A DNA stretch of 64,000 nucleotides from Chitinophagaceae bacterium UBA4857 (GTDB lineage: Bacteria > Bacteroidota > Bacteroidia > Chitinophagales > Chitinophagaceae): contig DHEF01000002.1 of the NCBI GenBank assembly GCA_002399735.1, positions 178,351 to 242,350 of the forward strand, written 5' to 3'. Under the pieces are notes generated by a model. It made no database searches, was not told the DNA's origin, and saw only the letters and a list, made by a program, of their open reading frames with translations. The position numbers were made by a program, and so were the translations under genes. Numbering within the stretch: position 1 is the first letter of the stretch; each line of letters starts with the position of its first letter. Of this stretch, positions 1 through 7,026 are shown piece by piece.

Positions 1-182
1 ATAGTTGCGGTATTAGATCCTTTCACTGTAACCGATGCATCCGAAACGGGTTTGTTTTCTTCATCAGTAATAGTTCCGGAAACTTGTTGTGCGTGAATAG
101 CATTAGAAATAAGCGTGAAAGTAAACAGCAGGCAGAAAAATCTGCCCAAAACCTTTTTTTGAGGTTTCAGATTTTCTTTCAT
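1..182 (-). CDS. SusC-type TonB-dependent receptor, N-terminal fragment (runs off the left edge)
   Basis: The reverse strand from an ATG at 182 encodes about 60 residues: a basic start, a hydrophobic signal segment ending in an Ala-Gln-Gln cleavage-like site, then VSGTITDEENKPVSDASVTV, the opening strand pattern of the carboxypeptidase-regulatory-like domain that precedes the plug in Bacteroidota SusC receptors. The rest lies outside the window. It is divergent from the AraC regulator at 562, so that regulator may control it and the locus to the left. The family assignment is firm for the N-terminal domain only; a different secreted protein with the same domain cannot be excluded. Confidence 0.75.
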   Translation of the reverse strand, partial: MKENLKPQKKVLGRFFCLLFTFTLISNAIHAQQVSGTITDEENKPVSDASVTVKGSNTAT

Positions 183-260
183 AAAGCAAGTCGTTTTTTT
201 GATAATGATTTAATAGATACAGTTGTTATAACCACTTAATACAATAAAGTATATTTGTCA

Positions 261-338
261 GTCAGCAGCAGTAACACAAATCATCATCTGTTGCGTCGCA
301 CACTGCATCGTTCCGTTCGCTTATTAGCATCGTGTTAT
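261..338. repeat. Dispersed intergenic repeat, copy 1
   Basis: This copy carries GTAACACAAATCATCATCTG, then TTGCGTCGCAC, and ends with GCATCGTGTTAT. The ends form an imperfect inverted repeat (TAACAC and GTGTTA with ATGAT/ATCAT next to them). The same words recur at 6.8, 9.6, 12.9, 25.2, 28.1 and 33.5 kb. It lies in the 379-base gap between the susC fragment and the AraC gene, which otherwise holds only AT-rich promoter-like DNA, including TAAATTTG at 467-474, a possible -7 element for the AraC gene. Confidence 0.6.
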
Positions 339-561
339 ATCCCAATACTTTTATATAAGCAAACTACAAGTAAGTATTATAAACAAGCCTGTAGGTTTTA
401 TAAACATTGCTAAAGTATTATCATTAAATTGTAAAATCTTTCAAGAAAGAACAATGTTGAAATTTGTAAATTTGAAAACAAGAAATTACTTTTCTTTACA
501 ACTAGCCCTACTTTGCCAATGATGTTATATAAAATATACGTTTGCCTGCTGCTTATTTAAT

Positions 562-1449
562 ATGAACCAATTTGTACTTTATCAAAAGAACGCTTTGGAA
601 CTACGCCTGTTTCCGCATATTACAGAAGTTGGCGCAGTTAAAAATTCGGCTATACGGTTGGATGGTTTTCCCTGTACTACAGCCGACACCCTTAAAATAT
701 ACTACATACAAGATGGAAAGTTTGAATGGATAATCAATAAACGAAATTATACATTGTACCCGGGTGATGTAGCGATTATTATGCCGGGTATCGAGTTTGG
801 TAACGAAAATAATGTACTGGAAATAGGTTCTTTTTACTGGGTACATCTTCAAATGGTAAAAGCCGAAAAATGGCACGAAGCCTGCCCCTGGAGCAGTTTA
901 TCCGAAACTGAAATTGAAAGCATTCGTAAAACATTACAAATGAATCAATCGCCTGTGTTTAAAAAATTCCAGGAAATTGGTGTTATTCTTAAAAGTATTC
1001 AGTCAGAGTTAACTTCACAGGAAATAGCTTATCATACAAGAGTAAACCATTTACTGGACGAAATTTTTATACAATCGGCCCGCCAGTTTAACAGTTTATC
1101 TGATACCGGGAGAAATTTTCCCGGTACTTTTATGAAATTGGAACAAGCGCTTCGCCAAAACCTGGCTCACCAATGGACGGTAGACGAAATGGCAACCTTT
1201 ACCGGCTTATGCACAACTCTGTTTAATGAAAGGGTAAAAAATTACTCCGGTTTTTCCCCGCTGAGTTATTTAATTAATATACGAATAACAGAGGCTATTA
1301 AACTATTAAAACAGCCAAATGTAAGCCTCACAAATATTGCTTTAGATGTTGGGTTTTACTCTTCGCAACATTTTTCTACCACATTTAAGAAATTAACCGG
1401 CTATACGCCCAGTCAGTACAGAAAAAATTATTTACAAAAAAATAATTAG
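562..1449 (+). CDS. AraC family transcriptional regulator
   Basis: This 295-residue protein has an N-terminal cupin-like sugar-sensing half (about 15-150, with LYPGDVAIIMPG typical of the barrel) and a C-terminal double helix-turn-helix (about 195-290). The AraC signature is clear near the end: SLTNIALDVGFYSSQHFSTT followed by FKKLTGYTPSQYRKNY. It is a cytosolic DNA-binding regulator. The FGGY kinase starts 8 bases after its stop, so the two are almost surely co-transcribed and the kinase product or substrate is a plausible effector. It lies divergent from a susC gene, an arrangement common for carbohydrate loci. The target sugar cannot be read from the sequence. Confidence 0.9.
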   Translation: MNQFVLYQKNALELRLFPHITEVGAVKNSAIRLDGFPCTTADTLKIYYIQDGKFEWIINKRNYTLYPGDVAIIMPGIEFGNENNVLEIGSFYWVHLQMVKAEKWHEACPWSSLSETEIESIRKTLQMNQSPVFKKFQEIGVILKSIQSELTSQEIAYHTRVNHLLDEIFIQSARQFNSLSDTGRNFPGTFMKLEQALRQNLAHQWTVDEMATFTGLCTTLFNERVKNYSGFSPLSYLINIRITEAIKLLKQPNVSLTNIALDVGFYSSQHFSTTFKKLTGYTPSQYRKNYLQKNN

Positions 1450-1457
1450 CACTATAT

Positions 1458-2975
1458 ATGGAATGTATTATTACAATAGAACTGGGAACAAATGCCGTAA
1501 GGGTGTATGCGTTTGACCTGAAAGGGAATACTATTGGTTCTTTAAAAGGATATTGTCCTACTTTTCATAGCGAACCTAATTATAGTGAGCAAGACCCCGA
1601 TCAGATATTTATAACAATGTTATATGTACTGAAAAATTTGTTGAACGATTTTGTACATCCACAAAAATATAAAGTATCTACTATTTGTTTTAGTTCGTCT
1701 ATGCATAGTTTGTTGGCGGTAGATAAACGCGGTAATCCAATGGGTAAGGCCATTACCTGGGCCGATAGCCGGGCAGATAAGGAAGCGGCGGCATTAAACG
1801 GGTCAGCGCTTGGGAAAAAAATATACCATGCTACAGGCACACCGCTGCACCCTATGTCGCCGCTAACAAAAATTGCATGGATGAAGAATAATGAAAACGA
1901 AAAGTTTAAACAGGTAAGTAAATTTTTATCGCTTAAAAGCTATATACTTCAACAACTAACCGGTGAGTATATGATTGATTATAGCATAGCATCGGCAACA
2001 GGCTTATTAAATATTCATAAAATTAAATGGAATACCGACTCGCTAAAGTTTGCAGGAATTACAGCGGGGATGTTACCGGAATTAGTACCTGTTTTTTCCA
2101 ATGCAGGAAAACTAAACAAAGCTTATCAAACTTCGCTGGGCCTATCTGCCCATACACAAATAGTAGTAGGCTCCAGTGATGGCTGTATGGCCACATTGGG
2201 TGATGGTATAAACGGTGAAGGTACAGCCACCATAACTGTAGAGGATAGCGGTGCAGTAAGGGTAATGAGTGATAAAGTGTTACATGATGAAAAGCAACGT
2301 TTTTTTAATTATCTGCTTACAGAAAAGCGTTACATATCGGGCGGCCCTACCAATAATGGTGGTGTTGTATTTGAATGGTTTACCAGGCAGTTTGGCGATT
2401 TTAAAAACCTTTTTGATATAGAGTACAGTATGCAGGAACTGATTAACGAAGCAGCAAATGTGCCACCGGGCTCGGACGGGTTAATATTTTTACCTTATTT
2501 ATTGGGCGAAAGAGCACCTATATGGAATGCGAATGCAAGAGGTGTATTTTTTGGGTTGAATATTAAACACGATAAAGCACATTTTGTCAGGGCAGCTATT
2601 GAAGGTATTTTATATGAAATATACAGTATAGGAAAAACCCTGGCACAACACCGGAAGATTGACAGTCTTTCTATTAACGGCAGTTTTGGTACACTGCCTT
2701 TCTTTGCGCAAATGGTGGCCGATATTTATAATAAACCGGTTAGATTGAGACAAAACTATCATAGCGTAAGTTATGGATCTTACCTGCTTAGTGCTACAAA
2801 AATGGGTATTTATAAATCGTTGGATGAGGCAGCGAAATCTGTTGAACTGACCGATTTGGTAACACCCGATAAAAAAAATAACAAAAGTTACAATGCCTAT
2901 TTTAAAATTTTTGAACGCCTGAGTACTAAGTTGGCTAATGAGTTTGCCGATATTGCGGCATTGCAAAGACAGTAG
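1458..2975 (+). CDS. FGGY-family carbohydrate kinase, gluconokinase-like
   Basis: This 505-residue cytosolic kinase has the two-domain FGGY layout. Gluconokinase-type words are visible: YSEQDPDQIF, AITWADSRADKEAA, ATGTPLHPMSPLTKIAWMK and GSSDGCMATLGDG, where the Asp is the likely catalytic base. The family phosphorylates sugars or sugar acids (gluconate, xylulose, ribulose, glycerol) with ATP. Two usually conserved spots differ: the N-terminal D-x-GT is E-L-GT (residues 8-11), and the GTSGAV-like turn reads EDSGAV. Both may be normal for a Bacteroidota subclade. With a xylan/glucuronate locus next door, xylulose, gluconate or a ketogluconate are all possible substrates; the sequence alone favours the gluconokinase branch. 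Confidence 0.8.
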   Translation: MECIITIELGTNAVRVYAFDLKGNTIGSLKGYCPTFHSEPNYSEQDPDQIFITMLYVLKNLLNDFVHPQKYKVSTICFSSSMHSLLAVDKRGNPMGKAITWADSRADKEAAALNGSALGKKIYHATGTPLHPMSPLTKIAWMKNNENEKFKQVSKFLSLKSYILQQLTGEYMIDYSIASATGLLNIHKIKWNTDSLKFAGITAGMLPELVPVFSNAGKLNKAYQTSLGLSAHTQIVVGSSDGCMATLGDGINGEGTATITVEDSGAVRVMSDKVLHDEKQRFFNYLLTEKRYISGGPTNNGGVVFEWFTRQFGDFKNLFDIEYSMQELINEAANVPPGSDGLIFLPYLLGERAPIWNANARGVFFGLNIKHDKAHFVRAAIEGILYEIYSIGKTLAQHRKIDSLSINGSFGTLPFFAQMVADIYNKPVRLRQNYHSVSYGSYLLSATKMGIYKSLDEAAKSVELTDLVTPDKKNNKSYNAYFKIFERLSTKLANEFADIAALQRQ

Positions 2976-3069
2976 TACGTTGTAATAATATGGTGTAACT
3001 TAATGATAAAAAAAAATACAAGTTTACAATGATTAAATTTGATTTTCTTGGAAAAAAAGTAGCGTATTG

Positions 3070-3290
3070 CCAAATGCCTAATAGAATTACCAGACACCCC
3101 GATTAAAATACGGAATACTGCAAAGTGGCCAATAGAGTTGATGCAGCACAAGTCCCGCATAGCAGGATTCCGCTAAAACGGAAAGATGCGACGCAACCAA
3201 ACTCCCCTTTATGTTCACGAGTGAAACGAAGGGAAGGAGCGTAGCTCGGGGAGCATAGTAGTAATACAGCTGGTTAACAAAAAATAAAAC
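3070..3290. repeat. Dispersed intergenic repeat, copy 2 (long form)
   Basis: The gap between the kinase and the next gene contains GATGCAGCACAAGTCCCGCA, a hairpin TTCCG-CTAAAA-CGGAA, then GATGCGACGCAAC, and ends near AGTAGTAATACAGCTGGT. The stretch at about 3149-3197 is nearly identical to 25227-25276. Short reading frames inside it are without coding character. Confidence 0.6.
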
Positions 3291-3319
3291 CAACTGCATT
3301 ACATACGTCGTAAATAATA

Positions 3320-4450
3320 TTAACCTGCCGGTATCATTACTTTTTTCCCTGTTCGCATCGCTTCGTAAATAGCTTGTAGGTATTTTACATCTCTTCTTCC
3401 CATTTCGCCTGGCACAATACTTGGCTGGTTATTTTTTATAGATAAAGCAATGCCATCCATTTGCGCAGCTTGTTGGTTTATTTGCGGAAAGTTCATGACG
3501 CCATTTGGAGTAGTGCCTTTTATGCCGCCATAATTGTACGCCGGTTTTAATTCAAAACTGCCTGTTGCTGCTTCGGCTTTCAGGTAATTATAGTTGTCGT
3601 TGTAGCTGCTAATGCCTTCGCCGATGATACCATTGGGAAACTCAAACTGCCAGCTTAAAGATTGCTCTACAGTTTTAAAACGCTCCAGGTCTGTTTTAGC
3701 CCCTTCCTGTGCGGTAACGGCAATGGGCTCCAGTCCGGTGGTGTAACACATACCCTGTATGCAATAAACACCCAAATCCATTAAGGGGCCGCCACCGGCC
3801 ATTTTTTTATCTAAACGCCATTGATCAGGGCCAGCTATAAAACCAAAGCCTCCGCTTACCTTTTTTATGTTGCCGTGTATTTGTAGTTTGCCTAATCTTT
3901 TCATTTCTAAGTTGTGCGGCTCAAAGTGCAACCTGTAACCCACCGATAAAAATTTGTTTGCTTTTTTAGAGGCAGCAATCATTTTATCGCAATCTTCTAC
4001 CGTAATGGCCATGGGCTTTTCGCAAATTACATGCTTGCCGGCTTCAAAGCCGCGAATGGTATATTCGGCGTGCATAGAGTTGGGCAGCACTACATAAATA
4101 ATATCTATATCGGGATTATTTTTTATAGCATCGTAATTATCGTAGCTGTAAATATTTTTATCGGGTATATTGTATTTTTCTTTCCACACAGTTGCTTTAG
4201 ACGGTGTGCCGGTAACAATACCCGCTAAATAACAATGCTCTGTTTGCTGTAAAGCCGGTGCTAATTGCCCGGTGGCATAACCGCCCAATCCAACTAATGC
4301 AATACCCAGCTTTTTATTTTTTGTATTCATGTTGTTAGTATTGTTTGGATTGGCGCAATTGCCCGTAGTCGAAATAAAAGGAATGCTTAAACCTGCCAGG
4401 CCAAGGTTGTATAAAAAACGCCTTCTTGATGGGTTGTTTTGTTTTTGCAT
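3320..4450 (-). CDS. Gfo/Idh/MocA family oxidoreductase, Tat-exported
   Basis: This 376-residue protein starts with a twin-arginine signal (SRRRFLYNLGLAGLSIPF, residues 8-25), so it should be exported folded with its cofactor. A Rossmann nucleotide-binding site follows (GIALVGLGGYATGQL, 49-63), then the family CEKPMAI motif at 143-149, in which the Lys is a catalytic/cofactor residue, and the C-terminal alpha/beta domain. Members such as glucose-fructose oxidoreductase oxidise or reduce sugars with tightly bound NADP. It is the last gene of the minus-strand hydrolase cluster, 36 bases downstream of the ThuA-like gene, a pairing often seen in Bacteroidota. The substrate is unknown. Confidence 0.9.
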   Translation of the reverse strand: MQKQNNPSRRRFLYNLGLAGLSIPFISTTGNCANPNNTNNMNTKNKKLGIALVGLGGYATGQLAPALQQTEHCYLAGIVTGTPSKATVWKEKYNIPDKNIYSYDNYDAIKNNPDIDIIYVVLPNSMHAEYTIRGFEAGKHVICEKPMAITVEDCDKMIAASKKANKFLSVGYRLHFEPHNLEMKRLGKLQIHGNIKKVSGGFGFIAGPDQWRLDKKMAGGGPLMDLGVYCIQGMCYTTGLEPIAVTAQEGAKTDLERFKTVEQSLSWQFEFPNGIIGEGISSYNDNYNYLKAEAATGSFELKPAYNYGGIKGTTPNGVMNFPQINQQAAQMDGIALSIKNNQPSIVPGEMGRRDVKYLQAIYEAMRTGKKVMIPAG

Positions 4451-4486
4451 AATAAATATTTTGGAAATGGTTAAATAAGAATTTAG

Positions 4487-5407
4487 TTATTCTTTCTTTT
4501 TAGGAAAGTCTGTTTTATCTCTCATACTTACTTGTTCGGCTCCCGGAAAATTAGAGGGTAGGGGATAGGTTACTTTTCCGGTTGCCAGCCATTCTGTTAC
4601 TCTTATTAGCGTGGTTTGAAAACCAATGCAGCGGTACGCTTCGGGATATACATCGCCTTTCCATAAATGCCCCATGCTTGAATTATACACACGGCCTTTG
4701 CCATAGTTTACCACCCATTCTACCGGCCAATAACGGTGCGTAGCGGTACTATCGTAAGTGTAAGAAAGCACTGTAACATTTTCGGCAGCTCCCCTTGGAT
4801 AATTATATACTTCCATGTTGGCGGTTTTCCATTGTGTAGGATAATCGTTGTTAATTGCATGGTTGGTATATTTTTTTATCACAGCATCAAAACGGTTGCC
4901 GTGGCCGGTGGCAGCACCTTCGCCGGGTGGTATGCGAATAATGTTTTTGTTGCTATCTATCTCCAATGCATAGCCCGTTGTTTTAGGCCGCCAACCCAGG
5001 CCAATCATTTTATCGTACTCGGCCCAATGCGTAAACGCATTATTGGCCGAATGTAAAATGTATAAACCACCGCCTTTTTTTACAAAATTTTCTAACTGCT
5101 GCTCGGCATGGCGTGGCCATTTTAAATGCCACTGAAAAATATTGTTGGAGTTTTGTATAATGGCGGAATATTTTTCAAACGAAGGTTTCCATTGTTGTCT
5201 TTCTATGCTATCGGCAGGTATGGTAGTTACATCTACCGTAAACAAACCACTTTCTTCCAATATAGCTTTGGTAAGCACGGTGGTTTGCTGCCAATCGTGG
5301 TTACTAAACCCATCAATAATTAAAATAGAAACCGGTTTCTTTTTTTGTGCAAAGGCCGCTATTAAAAACAAGCTGCACACAAGCGACAAAATAATTTTTT
5401 TATACAT
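4487..5407 (-). CDS. ThuA-like domain protein, secreted
   Basis: This 306-residue protein has a signal peptide (about 1-20, ending AAFAQ) followed by a ThuA-like, class I glutamine-amidotransferase-like fold: VSILIIDGFSNHDWQQTT at the start, GGGLYILHSANNAF in the middle and YNSSMGHLWKGDVY near the end. The family was named from trehalose utilisation but its reaction is not established. It sits 19 bases after the GH43-CBM6 gene and just before the Gfo/Idh/MocA gene, so co-transcription is likely and a role in periplasmic sugar modification is an inference from context only. Confidence 0.85.
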   Translation of the reverse strand: MYKKIILSLVCSLFLIAAFAQKKKPVSILIIDGFSNHDWQQTTVLTKAILEESGLFTVDVTTIPADSIERQQWKPSFEKYSAIIQNSNNIFQWHLKWPRHAEQQLENFVKKGGGLYILHSANNAFTHWAEYDKMIGLGWRPKTTGYALEIDSNKNIIRIPPGEGAATGHGNRFDAVIKKYTNHAINNDYPTQWKTANMEVYNYPRGAAENVTVLSYTYDSTATHRYWPVEWVVNYGKGRVYNSSMGHLWKGDVYPEAYRCIGFQTTLIRVTEWLATGKVTYPLPSNFPGAEQVSMRDKTDFPKKKE

Positions 5408-5426
5408 ACATTTTTTTTAATCGTTA

Positions 5427-6782
5427 TTATTCAAAACGTAACCAATCTATTTCTACATCATTTCCTTTCATTAATTGTACAAATAAATGTTGTACACCGG
5501 GTTTAAATTGTTGAATTTTATTTTTATAAACAGTCCATTCATTTTTATTGCCAATACTTATTGTAGCAATAACAGGGCCATTAGCATTATTAAGCCTTAC
5601 CGTTATTGTGCCGCTTTTAGTTGATTGCGCTTTTACCTGAATTGTTGTAAAAGCTTTCTTACCAAAATCAACACTATTGTATTGCACCCAACCACCGGTT
5701 TTTTCAAACACGGTTTTCCAACCTGCAAAGCGATTGAGAGTATCTATAAAATGTATCGAAACATTTTCGTTGCTTTTGTGGCTGTACCGGTCTATCTGAA
5801 TTTCGTTGGCCGCATTGGTAAGTCCTACGCCACGAAGTGTAGGTATTACTTTTTGTATGGTTCCGTCTTCGTTAAAAAACAAACTGTCTATTCGTATAGA
5901 ACGGTTTTTATCAAATTGCGGCGATAAATCGTTAGAATGATAAAACAAATACCATTGATTTTTAAACTCAATAATGGATTGATGATTAGTCCAGCAACCG
6001 GTAGGCGATTCGTCCATAATAACACCGGTAAATGTAAAAGGCCCAAGCGGATTATCGCTAATGGCATATTCCAACCGTTCGGTCTTGTTTTCTACATGCG
6101 GATAGGTCATGTAATAGAGGCCGTTTTTCTTAAACAAATAAGGCCCTTCTTTTAATCCTACTTTCGGAAAATTGCTTAATGTTTTTACTTCCGAATCTAA
6201 CTCCACCATATTTTCTTTTAGTTTAGCACCAAAAATTTCTCCTGCCGACCAATACAAATAGGCTTGTCCGTCATCATCAATAAACACATTCGGGTCTATA
6301 CCTCTAATACCTTTTATCGGTGTTGCTTCGGGTATGTACGGGCCTTCGGGTTTATCGGCAATGGCTACACCAACCGTAAAACCGCTACCGTGTGCAATAG
6401 TATCTTTCGGAAACGTAGGAAAATAAAAATAGTATTTGCCATTTCGTTCAATACAATCCGGTGCCCACATACTGTAACTATCCGGCCTTACCCAAGGCAC
6501 TTTATTTTGCGTAACAATCACACCGTGGTCTGTCCAATCGGTTAAGTTTTCCGACGAAAAAACATGATAATCCTCCATGCAAAACCAATTTTCTCGTAAG
6601 TTTTTATTTGCCGGTGCTTTTATATCATGCGATGGAAACACATACACTTTATTGCCAATCACCCGTGCCGAAGGATCGGCAGTGAATTGGTCTTTTATAA
6701 ATGGATTTTGCGCCAAGCAAGAAATGCTTATACCAAAAAGTAAAAGCACATTCATTATAATTGGCAAGCTGTTTTTATTCAT
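5427..6782 (-). CDS. Secreted GH43 glycosidase with C-terminal CBM6-like module
   Basis: This 451-residue protein has a signal peptide to about residue 25 (SCLAQ). The five-bladed GH43 catalytic domain spans about 26-325 with the three expected acids in view: TADPSARV (Asp36, general base), GIDPNVFIDDDG (pKa-modulating Asp) and LKEGPYLF (Glu, acid). Residues about 330-451 form a beta-sandwich ending in GNDVEIDWLRFE, the pattern of a CBM6 xylan/arabinan-binding module. GH43 enzymes of this shape are beta-xylosidases or alpha-L-arabinofuranosidases; which one cannot be told here. It shares its N-terminal words (ADPSA, YPSHD, MEDYHV) with the cytosolic GH43 at 27023, so the two are paralogues working in different compartments. 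Confidence 0.9.
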   Translation of the reverse strand: MNKNSLPIIMNVLLLFGISISCLAQNPFIKDQFTADPSARVIGNKVYVFPSHDIKAPANKNLRENWFCMEDYHVFSSENLTDWTDHGVIVTQNKVPWVRPDSYSMWAPDCIERNGKYYFYFPTFPKDTIAHGSGFTVGVAIADKPEGPYIPEATPIKGIRGIDPNVFIDDDGQAYLYWSAGEIFGAKLKENMVELDSEVKTLSNFPKVGLKEGPYLFKKNGLYYMTYPHVENKTERLEYAISDNPLGPFTFTGVIMDESPTGCWTNHQSIIEFKNQWYLFYHSNDLSPQFDKNRSIRIDSLFFNEDGTIQKVIPTLRGVGLTNAANEIQIDRYSHKSNENVSIHFIDTLNRFAGWKTVFEKTGGWVQYNSVDFGKKAFTTIQVKAQSTKSGTITVRLNNANGPVIATISIGNKNEWTVYKNKIQQFKPGVQHLFVQLMKGNDVEIDWLRFE

Positions 6783-6800
6783 GGTTTATTTTTTTGTTTG

Positions 6801-6923
6801 TCGGCTGTAGTAATTCTATTCATCTTCTGTTGCGTCGCACTCTTGTGCTGCATCAATTCTATTGGCCAATATGCAGCATCCCGAATTTATTTCGGGATGC
6901 ATATCGCTATTCAGCATCGTGTT
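6801..6923. repeat. Dispersed intergenic repeat, copy 3
   Basis: It contains GTAGTAATTCTATTCATCTT, then TTGCGTCGCAC, CTTGTGCTGCATCAATTCTA, and ends in CAGCATCGTGTTGATG. Inside is a perfect 10-base-pair hairpin GCATCCCGAA/TTCGGGATGC at 6876-6900. After it (6930-7025) comes low-complexity AT-rich DNA built of variants of GAACTATGAACTATCAACA. Confidence 0.6.
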
Positions 6924-7026
6924 GATGGGTAAAGGTTAATCGTTATCAGTTATTCGTTAATAGTGAATACAGATAACCTTAACCATTAACAACGAACTAT
7001 GAACTATCAACAATGAACAATTAACC

